Below are positions 28,531-37,478 of a DNA stretch of 64,000 nt, one piece after another. Source of the DNA: Bacteroidales bacterium (lineage in GTDB: Bacteria; Bacteroidota; Bacteroidia; Bacteroidales; 4484-276); the NCBI GenBank assembly GCA_014860585.1, contig JACZJL010000033.1, forward strand, positions 49,278 to 113,277. Reading direction: 5' to 3'. The notes under the pieces were generated by a model that saw nothing but the letters and a program-made list of their open reading frames with translations, was not told the origin of the DNA and did no database searches. The position numbers and the translations under genes are program-made. The number at the start of each line of letters is the position of its first letter. Within the stretch, counting starts at the first letter, position 1.

Positions 28531-30099
28531 CTAAAACCCATCCTGCCTTAATGCCGGCGACTCTTCCGACCAGATAAAAATATCCTCTTTTTGCCGTGGC
28601 CGATCGTTGATCCTCCATTTAAAGTCGCGGAGTTTGATTTCGTTTGGCGGAATCTCATTTTCGGGATAAAGGGTGGCATCGGGTTGATCAAAATAGTAAA
28701 TGTCGGTCACCTGTCTGTCAGCAACTCTGATTTCCATATTCGATGCGAAAGCTTTATTGATTCCGATCAAACCACCATTCTCCTCCCTGACAAAATAAAT
28801 GGTTTCCGCATTCCCCACAACGATTATTTTATGAAGTTCATTAGCATCAAAATAGGCCGTCATATTTTTCCCTTTGATCTGGTTATAATCATTGGGTTTA
28901 AATTTGTCGGATGAAATGATGAAGGCCGAGTTGAGCATCCACATCGAGTCGATGGCCCTGTTTGAAGAAAAAAGCTTTATCAACTCAGCCGTGATCTGGT
29001 TTTCCTGTGTCCAGACTACAGGATTAAAGAACATGGTGATGGTGGAATCGGCAAACTTATAGTTGAGCGAGTCGCACATGCCCTGCAGATCAGTTCTGTA
29101 AAACTTACATTGATGATAGGCAAACAGATCGCTGGCCTTGTTGGTACTGTCGAAGGCCATATAGAGAGTATCAGCATGCAAAAACAAGCTGTCGCTTTTA
29201 TCCACAAAAGTAGCCCAGGGTTTTTGGGTTGCCCAGGCATAACCGTCGTTGCGGCGGTAGTTCACATAATTTCCCTGGATGATCACATTTTGCGCAGTAT
29301 CTTTCAGAAAGGCGTTTCCATGAACTGTTCCTGCACTATTTTCTTTATCATAGTAGATCGTGTCTCCGGAAAGAAATTGTTCTTTTCTCTTCACATAAGG
29401 GTTGATCATTAGCCTGGATTTGCCTGTTTTTGTCTCGTACCATCCATCTTCGGCATAGATAAACTCTTCGTCTCCAACAATAGTAGTTGGTCCCGATATA
29501 TAGGCAATATCCGAAAAAGTGTCGTAAACCAATGTATCAGATTCCAGCCGGTAGCTTGGATTGATCAACACAACATCCTTGTTAAAATAGAGCATTTTCG
29601 TCTGCGTGTGATAATAGCCCATGCGGCTGGTCAGTTCATTGGTGTCGCTGACTATTTTACCATGAGTGGTGTAGTAGGCAATTTCAGTATTACGGTTATA
29701 AATCAGCCAACTTGTTGTCAGGATGGCTTTGTTGTCCACCAATTTTACATTGTCGGTAATGTTTGCAACGCGTGTGTTACCGTTGTAATCCAGTTTATCG
29801 CCATAAAGATTGAGTGTATCATTTACATGAATGTGCACATTTTTAAAAGCATTCAATTGGTTTGATTTGCTGCGTAAAACAGCACTGTCGCAGTAAAGAA
29901 GGACGCTGTCGTGCTCAAAGATAACATTCCCGGTAAAAATATTCAGGTCTTCACCAACCGACTGACTTCCAATCATCTTGTCAGCCTCGACTAACTTGAT
30001 GGTTGTTTTCTTTTGTGCCATCAAAGCTTGAGGGATGTTCGCAAAAAGAATCAGAAATACAAGGATTGTGAATTTACTTTTTAAGCCCATTGATGTCAA
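28531..30099 (-). CDS. OstA-like LPS-transport family protein
   Basis: 522 aa. The signal peptide ends near LMAQ. Residues about 35-300 form repeated short beta strands of the OstA/LptA type (NIFTGNVIFEHDSVLLYCDSA, LNAFKNVHIHVNDTLNLYGDKL and so on). The family forms a periplasmic jelly-roll bridge or part of LptD that carries lipopolysaccharide to the outer membrane. This long Bacteroidetes form is related to LptA and to the N-terminal part of LptD but lacks the LptD barrel. No Lpt partner genes are adjacent. The start could be either Met1 or Met4. Confidence 0.85.
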   Translation of the reverse strand: MTSMGLKSKFTILVFLILFANIPQALMAQKKTTIKLVEADKMIGSQSVGEDLNIFTGNVIFEHDSVLLYCDSAVLRSKSNQLNAFKNVHIHVNDTLNLYGDKLDYNGNTRVANITDNVKLVDNKAILTTSWLIYNRNTEIAYYTTHGKIVSDTNELTSRMGYYHTQTKMLYFNKDVVLINPSYRLESDTLVYDTFSDIAYISGPTTIVGDEEFIYAEDGWYETKTGKSRLMINPYVKRKEQFLSGDTIYYDKENSAGTVHGNAFLKDTAQNVIIQGNYVNYRRNDGYAWATQKPWATFVDKSDSLFLHADTLYMAFDSTNKASDLFAYHQCKFYRTDLQGMCDSLNYKFADSTITMFFNPVVWTQENQITAELIKLFSSNRAIDSMWMLNSAFIISSDKFKPNDYNQIKGKNMTAYFDANELHKIIVVGNAETIYFVREENGGLIGINKAFASNMEIRVADRQVTDIYYFDQPDATLYPENEIPPNEIKLRDFKWRINDRPRQKEDIFIWSEESPALRQDGF

Positions 30100-30328
30100 T
30101 ATTTTTGATCAGTCGTCACTGCCAGAAAACATCCAGAATTTTATTTTCAACGATTTATTGCCCCCACTCTCCCGCCTTTGTCGTGATAAATTCCGGGAGT
30201 AAACCGTTAAAAATCAGTGCTCCATTAAAGGTTGGGGCAAATAATGATTTTCAACATCAATTGTTTTCAGGCAGCGACTAAGTGATGGATAACGTCAAAA
30301 ACCGGTTTATCAGTCCTCAATTCTAAAA

Positions 30329-31012
30329 TTATTTTTCCCGGTGGTAAATCACCCATGCTTCGGTATTGATTTCTCTCCTGGCCTGCGCCAGGTTGTTGTA
30401 TGCCTGGTGAATGTCTGTAAAAAAACCAAAGGCAACCGCCTTCATTCCGGATTCAGGGCGGTGTATAATCAACGGATTAAGGCCTTTTTCCTTTAATTGC
30501 TGTACCATCTTTTCAGCATTTTCGATGTTATCGAACACCCCTGCTACGATATGATAGCTCCCACTTACCAGCACATCTTTCGGCGATTCTTCAGCAAGAA
30601 TTGACTCAATCAGTTTTAACTGGTGAACGGGATAATCATCGCCAGGATTGAATTGAAGTGATTCGAGGTAGCTGGCGCGTGCATTTACGTAATCTTTAAA
30701 AACAAAAAGGCTGTCGGCCTTCGACAACGTCAGTTTATAGAGCCTTGCTTTATGATTGGCCGTCGATATGCTGTCCGTTTTGAGCGCCTGGCTGACGGGA
30801 TAATCTGCACCGGGTCTTAGTTTTAATGCTTCATGGTAAAGCTCACCAGCCTCTTCAAACTGTCCGGAAGCAAAGCAGGCATCCGCTTTTCCGACCAATC
30901 TTTCAAATCTTGCAGCAGGACTAAAAACCTGGAAATAGACTAAAACAAGCACAGAAATAAAAACCAGGAACGCTAAAACGAAGATGAATGGCTTATTTTG
31001 TTTAATGGACAT
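30329..31012 (-). CDS. Membrane-anchored SPOR-domain protein with two TPR-like motifs
   Basis: 227 aa. One N-terminal membrane helix (about 9-29) points the rest into the periplasm. Two related repeats follow (KADACFASGQFEEAGELYHE and KADSLFVFKDYVNARASYLE). The C-terminal 75 residues form a SPOR domain (YHIVAGVFDNIENAEKMVQQ...AVAFGFFTDIHQAY), which binds glycan strands stripped of stem peptides at division sites. A cell-division or wall role is therefore inferred. Transcribed toward the OstA-like gene with a 229-bp gap. Confidence 0.85.
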   Translation of the reverse strand: MSIKQNKPFIFVLAFLVFISVLVLVYFQVFSPAARFERLVGKADACFASGQFEEAGELYHEALKLRPGADYPVSQALKTDSISTANHKARLYKLTLSKADSLFVFKDYVNARASYLESLQFNPGDDYPVHQLKLIESILAEESPKDVLVSGSYHIVAGVFDNIENAEKMVQQLKEKGLNPLIIHRPESGMKAVAFGFFTDIHQAYNNLAQARREINTEAWVIYHREK

Positions 31013-31118
31013 ATTGATTTTAATTTCACCAAAATTTCGATAAAAGTATCAAAATAATGGCGAAGAGCAGGGTATTTGATTGCAAATCCTGTTTTTCCAT
31101 CGTTTTGTGAATAATAGC

Positions 31119-31126
31119 TACATTTG
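31119..31126 (+). promoter_or_regulatory. Candidate -7 element for gatE
   Basis: TACATTTG lies 30-37 nt upstream of ATG 31156. A TTTG at 31104-31107 is too close (11 nt) to be a standard -33 element. Confidence 0.4.
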
Positions 31127-31155
31127 AAGCCCGAAAAAACGAGTAATCTTACATT

Positions 31156-33129
31156 ATGACGAAGAAATTTGATCCTCGTAAAAACTACGAATCCACTAAA
31201 AAGAAGATTGGTTACGTAACGCGCAGGGAAGCCACCCAGAAAGATTATGACCGCATTGGTTTCATGTCAGGCCTTGAAGTGCACCAGCAACTGCTCACCA
31301 GGAGGAAGTTGTTTTGTAACTGTCCCGCAGGTGTTTACCACGAAAGTGATGATTTTGACGCCGAACTGATTCGTCACATGCGTCCAACCCTGAGCGAACT
31401 GGGTGAATATGACGGCACGGCGCTGATGGAGTTCAGGACGAAAAAAGAGATTATCTACCGGGTAAAAAACGAAACCACCTGCACCTATGAAGTGGATGAC
31501 ACCCCACCATTCCCGCTGAACCGGGAAGCATTGGAAATTGCCATTGAGATTTCCCTTTTATCCAAACTGAATATCGTAGGTGAAGTGCACATAACACGCA
31601 AACAATACCTTGATGGGAGCATTCCAACAGGGTTTCAGCGGACAGCCATCATTGGTGTCGAAGGAGAAATTCCATTAAAGCACAAGAAAGTAAGGCTTAT
31701 CCAACTGAGCATTGAAGAGGATGCCTGCCGCGAGATTTCCGATGTTGGTCATGTGCGTACCTACAAAACCGACCGGCTTGGGATGCCGCTTATCGAAACG
31801 GTGACTTACCCTGACTGTGTGAATCCGGACGAAGTGAAAGAGGCCTGTGATTATATCCGCTTTCTGAACCGCAGTACCGGGAAAGTGCGCACCGGCATAG
31901 GAGCAGGCAGGGAGGATGTCAACGTCAGTTGCCGCGGAGGATCGCGGGTGGAAATTAAGGGTGTTTCGCATACCAAATGGATTCCCGAACTCACCCACAA
32001 CGAATCTTTCAGGCAATGGGCGCTGCTGGCCATCAGGGAAGAATTGAAAAAAAGAGCCATCAATCCCGGCGCCTGGCAAATCAGTCACGACTTTATCCGT
32101 TTCCATTCTTTCAATTTTAATTATCCACCATTGGTGGCTGCAAAGAGGACACAGCACAGGATCATGGCCATCAACCTGCCGGGTTTTAAGGGTATCCTGT
32201 CCCACTTTACCCAACCGGGGAAGATGTTTGCAGACGAGTTGAGCGAACGACTTAAAGTGATTGCCTGCCTGGATAAGCCAAACATGTGTCATTCAGAGGA
32301 ACCCGATCCGGTCATTTCAAAAGAGGATTGGGAAAAAGTAAAAATCATGCTTGGTTCCGGTCCGGAAGATGCATTGGTCATCACCTGGGGCCCGGAAGAA
32401 GATATGAAAACGGCACTTGAAACCGTTGATGAGCGATGCAGGATGGCTTTTACGGGCGTGCCCAACGAAACCCGTAAATCCTTTAAGGATGGAACAACAA
32501 TCTTTGAACGCGTGCTCCCAGGCGCCGATCGTATGTATCCCGACACCGACTCTGCACCCATCCCACTCGAAGATGAGTACATCGAAACACTCAGGAAAAG
32601 ACTCCCCGAAGAGGTGATTGACCGGTACCACAAAATGCAGCAATGGGGAATTCCGGAAGATACTTACACATACATCTTCAAGAAAAACCTCTTCCCGCTT
32701 ATCGAGCGTATTGTGAATGAATTACAGTTTAAGCCGGGATTTGTCGGAACTTTTTTTGGCCATAAACTCAAATTCGTCGAAGGACATCATACCCCTTCCG
32801 GAACTTTTGACTATAAAGTGATTTATGCCATCTTTAAATTTATCAAAGAAGAAAACCTTGACCCGGAGATCATCCATAAAATGATACCGGTTATTTATGA
32901 ACACCCGATGATGGAGTTTGAGTCGGTGCTTACTACAATTAAGTTCAAGCGCCACACAAAGTCAGATATTTTGAACAAGATTCCTTTTCTGGCCGAAAAA
33001 TTTCAGAAAATAAGGTTGTCTCATGAAAAGCAGGATGCTGCAGACTGGATTATGGGACAACTGAGGCCATCAGCAATTGGAAATGTTGCATTAAGTGAGC
33101 TGGTGGAAGAAATAAGGAAGTTGATTTGA
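31156..33129 (+). CDS. gatE: Glu-tRNA(Gln) amidotransferase subunit E-like protein (archaeal type)
   Basis: 657 aa. The N-terminal half is a GatB/GatE kinase-like domain (FMSGLEVHQQLLTRRKLFCN, LDGSIPTGFQRT, RLIQLSIEEDACRE, DVNVSCRGGSRVEIKGV). Unlike GatB, a GAD insert found in GatE and bacterial AspRS is present at about 300-440, with FTGVPNETRKSFKDGTT and LPGADRMYPDTD. The C-terminal helical tail (DWIMGQLRPSAIGNVALSEL) is the YqeY-like tRNA-binding end. In archaea GatD and GatE together convert Glu-tRNA(Gln) to Gln-tRNA(Gln); GatD supplies ammonia. No gatD is adjacent here, so partner and function are open. Confidence 0.88.
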   Translation: MTKKFDPRKNYESTKKKIGYVTRREATQKDYDRIGFMSGLEVHQQLLTRRKLFCNCPAGVYHESDDFDAELIRHMRPTLSELGEYDGTALMEFRTKKEIIYRVKNETTCTYEVDDTPPFPLNREALEIAIEISLLSKLNIVGEVHITRKQYLDGSIPTGFQRTAIIGVEGEIPLKHKKVRLIQLSIEEDACREISDVGHVRTYKTDRLGMPLIETVTYPDCVNPDEVKEACDYIRFLNRSTGKVRTGIGAGREDVNVSCRGGSRVEIKGVSHTKWIPELTHNESFRQWALLAIREELKKRAINPGAWQISHDFIRFHSFNFNYPPLVAAKRTQHRIMAINLPGFKGILSHFTQPGKMFADELSERLKVIACLDKPNMCHSEEPDPVISKEDWEKVKIMLGSGPEDALVITWGPEEDMKTALETVDERCRMAFTGVPNETRKSFKDGTTIFERVLPGADRMYPDTDSAPIPLEDEYIETLRKRLPEEVIDRYHKMQQWGIPEDTYTYIFKKNLFPLIERIVNELQFKPGFVGTFFGHKLKFVEGHHTPSGTFDYKVIYAIFKFIKEENLDPEIIHKMIPVIYEHPMMEFESVLTTIKFKRHTKSDILNKIPFLAEKFQKIRLSHEKQDAADWIMGQLRPSAIGNVALSELVEEIRKLI

Positions 33130-33214
33130 TTAAAGTTTTTTCATTTTCAAATACTTTGGTCAACTAACGCTATTTGATCATAATCAGTAAGTTGAATATA
33201 AATGTTGAAAAAAG

Positions 33215-35092
33215 ATGATTACTTTACCAAAAATTAAAACGATCAGCAGGTTTAATCTTTTACTTGTTTTAGCCCTTTTTTCAGGGTTCGCCATTTCGGC
33301 TCAGGACTTTGTCATTCAGCGGGTTGAGCCTCCATTCTGGTGGACCGGGATGAAAAGCAATGATCTGCAATTGCTCGTTTGGGGTAAAAATATTTCCCAA
33401 ACAAAACCTGAAATCACGAAAAGCGGGATCACAATCAGTCAGTTCAAAACGCTTGAAAGTCTGAATTACCTGTTTCTCGACCTCAAAATTTCCGACAATG
33501 CCTTAGCCGGATCTTACCCGATTGTTTTCAAAAACGGGAATACAAAAGTGGCTGAATACGATTTCGAGTTGAAATTGCGAGAAACTGGTTCGTCACAAAG
33601 AGAGGGTTTCAATCATGCTGATGTGATGTGCCTCATTTTCCCTGATCGTTTTGTTAACGGAAATCCCGAAAATGACAGCCACCCCGCTATGCTCGAAAAA
33701 GCCGACCGGAAAAACCCGAATGGAAGGCACGGTGGCGACCTTCAGGGAATCAAAGATAAACTGGATTACATCATCGACCTGGGCTATACATCGGTTTGGA
33801 TAAACCCGGTACTCGAAAACAACCAGGAAAAATTTACTTACCACGGATATGCCATCAGCGACTTTTACCGCGTTGATCCGCGATTTGGAACCAATGAGGA
33901 ATATCTTGAACTGTCCCGCCTGATGCATGAAAGAGGGTTGAAGTTGATTAAAGACATGGTGTTTAATCATTGCGGGAGCGGGCACTGGTGGATGAGCGAC
34001 CTTCCATCACACGACTGGATTAACCAATTCGACAAGTTCACCAGGTCGAATTTCAGGGGGGGGACGGTCTTCGATCCTTATGCTTCGGAGTATGACCGCA
34101 ATTTGTTTCAGCGGGGGTGGTTCGACAGTAATATGCCCGACCTCAACCTTGATAATCCCTATCTGTTGAACTATCTCATCCAGAACAGCATCTGGTGGAT
34201 CGAATATGCCGGCCTGCAGGGAATCAGGATGGATACCTACCCCTATCCGTCAGGGAAAGCAGGAATGGCTCAATGGGCGCAAAAAGTCATGGATGAATAC
34301 CCAAACTTTTCGATTGTAGGCGAAGCATGGCTGACCACGCCGGCACAGGTAGCGGTGTGGCAGCAGGGGGATAAACTGAAAACCGGCTATGAATCGGCAC
34401 TGACACACGTATTCGACTTCCCGATGTACGAAGCTTTTCGGTTTGCATTTAATGAAACGCCGGGTTGGCACACCGGTTTAATGCGGTTTTACGACCTGTT
34501 TTCACAGGATTTTGTTTACCAGAACCCGCAGGATATCGTCATTTTTGCTGATAATCATGATGGCTCGCGCATTTTCAGCAAAGTCAACGAAAACCTGAAT
34601 AGTTTCAAGCTGGCTATGACGTTCCTGCTCACTACACGCGGTATCCCGCAAGTGTATTATGGCACTGAAATCCTTATGACAGGGAAAGAAGAACAGGGGC
34701 ATGGATTAATGCGGGGGGATTTCCCCGGTGGCTGGAATGAGGATGAAAGATCCGCGTTCACGGCCAGCGGCCGGACTGACCAGGAAAATGAAGCATTTGA
34801 TCATTTGCGTACCTTGCTCAACTGGCGCAAAAACAAACCGTTAATCCACGATGGTAAGCTGATACATTTCATTCCGGAAAACAATGTTTATGTTTATTTC
34901 AGATACAACGACAATGAAACAGTCATGGTGATATTGAACAACAACGACCATGAACAACTGCTTGATAATGCACGTTTTAAAGAAATGACCGGACCATTTA
35001 ACGCCGGAAAAAATATTTTGGATAACAAAGAATTTTTACTCAACAACCTCAGAGTACCTGCCAGGACCGGGCTGGTTCTCGAATTGCACTGA
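33215..35092 (+). CDS. Glycoside hydrolase family 13 alpha-amylase/neopullulanase-like enzyme
   Basis: 625 aa. A signal peptide ends near ISAQ. An N-terminal cyclomaltodextrinase-like immunoglobulin domain (about 30-125, VEPPFWWTGMKSNDLQLLVW) is followed by the (beta/alpha)8 barrel. The catalytic set is complete: GIRMDTYPYPSG (nucleophile Asp340), IVGEAWL (acid/base Glu370) and FADNHDGS (Asp449). It probably cleaves alpha-1,4 glucans in the periplasm to maltose-sized products, as SusA does. A CotH surface protein and an MFS sugar-transporter-like gene follow on the same strand with gaps of 31 and 42 bp, suggesting a glucan-use unit. No SusC/SusD pair is present. Confidence 0.94.
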   Translation: MITLPKIKTISRFNLLLVLALFSGFAISAQDFVIQRVEPPFWWTGMKSNDLQLLVWGKNISQTKPEITKSGITISQFKTLESLNYLFLDLKISDNALAGSYPIVFKNGNTKVAEYDFELKLRETGSSQREGFNHADVMCLIFPDRFVNGNPENDSHPAMLEKADRKNPNGRHGGDLQGIKDKLDYIIDLGYTSVWINPVLENNQEKFTYHGYAISDFYRVDPRFGTNEEYLELSRLMHERGLKLIKDMVFNHCGSGHWWMSDLPSHDWINQFDKFTRSNFRGGTVFDPYASEYDRNLFQRGWFDSNMPDLNLDNPYLLNYLIQNSIWWIEYAGLQGIRMDTYPYPSGKAGMAQWAQKVMDEYPNFSIVGEAWLTTPAQVAVWQQGDKLKTGYESALTHVFDFPMYEAFRFAFNETPGWHTGLMRFYDLFSQDFVYQNPQDIVIFADNHDGSRIFSKVNENLNSFKLAMTFLLTTRGIPQVYYGTEILMTGKEEQGHGLMRGDFPGGWNEDERSAFTASGRTDQENEAFDHLRTLLNWRKNKPLIHDGKLIHFIPENNVYVYFRYNDNETVMVILNNNDHEQLLDNARFKEMTGPFNAGKNILDNKEFLLNNLRVPARTGLVLELH

Positions 35093-35123
35093 GATTGAAA
35101 CCATCGGTCAAAATTAACTGCTG

Positions 35124-37436
35124 ATGAACGATTTACACAGAAAACTCAATTTGCTTTTTTTAACTTTTTCAACGGCTCGGAATCCTTTGGTGTATAGCCT
35201 GCTGATCGCAGGTCTGATTTCGTTTTTTTACTCTTTCACTGCAACTGCCCAACCCAATTTCCCTGAGGATGGAGAAGTGTATAGAGATGATGTGGTACCC
35301 CGCGTGGATATTTTTATTCACCCCGACACCCTGCAATGGATTTACAACAATGTGAGCAGCAATATCGAGTGGAGGGCAAATTTTATCTTCAATAACGGCA
35401 CAATAACCGACACCATCGAAGAAGTTGGATTCAGACTCAGGGGAAATACTTCAAGACAATCGGCTAAAAAGTCTTTTAAAGTTTCTTTCAATACCTACCA
35501 AAAAGGGAGAAAGTATTACGGCCTGGAAAAAATAAACCTCAACGGAGAGCACAACGATCCTTCGGTTACCCGCGCCAAGTTGTTCTGGGATCTTTGCCGG
35601 GAATTCGGAATACCTGCGCCACGCTCAAATCATGTCAGGGTTTATATCAACAACAATTATTACGGCCTTTATCTCAACGTTGAGCACATCGACGAAGAAT
35701 TTGCCGGATCAAGGTTCGGTAATCAGTATGGAAATCTTTATAAATGTCTTTACCCTGCTGATTTGAAATATCTTGGAAGCAATCCGAATGCATACAAACT
35801 GCAGATGGGCGACCGCAGGGTATATGATTTGAAAACCAACACGGCTTACGACGATTACAGTGATATCGCCCATTTCATTCACGTGCTCAATAATACTCCG
35901 ATTGCCAGTCTTGCCTGCGAACTTGAAAACGTTTTCAATGTGCAGGACTATCTCAGGATCATGGCGATAGATGTGTTTACCGGCGATTGGGACGGGTATA
36001 TTTTCAATAAAAACAACTTTTACCTTTACCAAAATCCAGTGTCGGGCAAATTTGAATACATCCCATATGATGTGGATAATACCTTTGGAATCGACTGGTT
36101 TGGCGTGGACTGGGGAACCCGGAACATTTACCAGTGGGCGCCTTCCAACCAGCAGAATGAACCCCGGCCGCTTTATAACCGGCTGATGGAGGTGCCGCGG
36201 TACCGTGACCTCTATTCTTACTATCTCAATCAAATCATCCAGGAACTGATTGTACAGCCGGGCTATTTTGCTTATATTGAATCGATCAGGGATAAAATTT
36301 ACCCCTATATTATCGACGATCCTTATTATCCCCTCGATTACGGCTTTAACGCCGGTGCGTTTCTTCAGTCGTTTGAATCAGACTGGGGCGCCCATGTGAA
36401 ATACGGGATCAAGCCTTACATCACCACAAGGCTGAACTCCATACAGCAGCAGCTCGAACTTAACAGCATTTATCCCGTGATCAATTACCTGTCAGTGAAT
36501 CATACCGGAGTTGGTAACCCTGTAAATTTCAAAGTAAACATCTGGGACGATCAGCCGGGATTATCCGTATTTCTGCGTTACAGGTTTAATGATTCGGGGT
36601 TTGTAACAATGCCGATGGAACCTGGTCAGGATGGGTGGTACCAGGCTACCTTAAACGGTGTCATCGGTGAAACGACACTCAGGTATCATCTCCAGGTGCA
36701 GGACGCTTCGAACAATACGCTTTTTTACCCCTGCGAAACTGTGGAGCTTTATTTTCCACCCATATATTCCTCAGGGCTGTTTATCAACGAGTTTATGGCT
36801 TCAAACCTGACAACCATCTACGATGCAAACGGTGATTTTGACGACTGGATTGAAATTTATAACGGTGGCTCAGACCCTGTCTGGCTTGGCGACAAATACC
36901 TTTCGGATAACCTGAACAACCCGGCTAAATGGCAATTTCCGGATCATGTAATTTTCCCCGGCGAATACCTGATCATCTGGGCGGATGACGATGCTGAACA
37001 AGGTCCTTTCCATACCACTTACAAGCTTTCGGCTGAAGGGGAATCCATCGGAATATTTAACAGTACAGCCGCCGGTCAGGCTCCGATTGATACCTATACC
37101 TTCGGGGCACAGCAGGACGATATTTCCTTAGGCCGCAGTCCGGATGGAAGTTCCAACTGGGTTTACTTTACTGAACCTACGCCCGGTGCAACAAACGAAT
37201 TTAGCGTGGTAGTGGACAGCCTCAATCCCTCCTCCGGGTTGAAAGTTTATCCCAATCCGGTGACGGATAATGATCTGTTTTTTTCAAGGAAAGTAAGTTT
37301 TACAATCTTCCGTGTATCCGGTGAAAAGGTGCTTGAAGCCGACCAGGTATTAAAAATCGATATCAGCCGGATACCGAAAGGAGTTTATTTATTAAAAACC
37401 AATCATAACGAAACCGTTAAAATCATTGTTCTCTGA
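35124..37436 (+). CDS. CotH kinase-like surface protein with lamin-tail and T9SS sorting domains
   Basis: 770 aa. N-terminal signal region (about 20-45), CotH-like domain at about 60-430 (FRLRGNTSRQSAKKSFKVSF, YYGLYLNVEHIDEEF, FEYIPYDVDNTFGIDW), an immunoglobulin-like linker, one lamin-tail domain (about 555-690, FINEFMASNLTTI...DDWIEIYNGG) and a short type A T9SS sorting domain (LKVYPNPVTDN...). A smaller relative of the 2172-aa protein at 6162-12680 with the same three domain types. It is exported to the surface by inference; the substrate is unknown. It sits between the amylase and the MFS transporter genes, which suggests a role linked to glucan use. Confidence 0.9.
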   Translation: MNDLHRKLNLLFLTFSTARNPLVYSLLIAGLISFFYSFTATAQPNFPEDGEVYRDDVVPRVDIFIHPDTLQWIYNNVSSNIEWRANFIFNNGTITDTIEEVGFRLRGNTSRQSAKKSFKVSFNTYQKGRKYYGLEKINLNGEHNDPSVTRAKLFWDLCREFGIPAPRSNHVRVYINNNYYGLYLNVEHIDEEFAGSRFGNQYGNLYKCLYPADLKYLGSNPNAYKLQMGDRRVYDLKTNTAYDDYSDIAHFIHVLNNTPIASLACELENVFNVQDYLRIMAIDVFTGDWDGYIFNKNNFYLYQNPVSGKFEYIPYDVDNTFGIDWFGVDWGTRNIYQWAPSNQQNEPRPLYNRLMEVPRYRDLYSYYLNQIIQELIVQPGYFAYIESIRDKIYPYIIDDPYYPLDYGFNAGAFLQSFESDWGAHVKYGIKPYITTRLNSIQQQLELNSIYPVINYLSVNHTGVGNPVNFKVNIWDDQPGLSVFLRYRFNDSGFVTMPMEPGQDGWYQATLNGVIGETTLRYHLQVQDASNNTLFYPCETVELYFPPIYSSGLFINEFMASNLTTIYDANGDFDDWIEIYNGGSDPVWLGDKYLSDNLNNPAKWQFPDHVIFPGEYLIIWADDDAEQGPFHTTYKLSAEGESIGIFNSTAAGQAPIDTYTFGAQQDDISLGRSPDGSSNWVYFTEPTPGATNEFSVVVDSLNPSSGLKVYPNPVTDNDLFFSRKVSFTIFRVSGEKVLEADQVLKIDISRIPKGVYLLKTNHNETVKIIVL

Positions 37437-37478
37437 GCAGGTGAAATCATAGGAGTCGCAAACTAAAAATTACAGCAA

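Noticed and set aside
31675..32292. 205-codon open frame on the minus strand
   Set aside because: Shadow of gatE; the plus-strand product has conserved motifs throughout this part.
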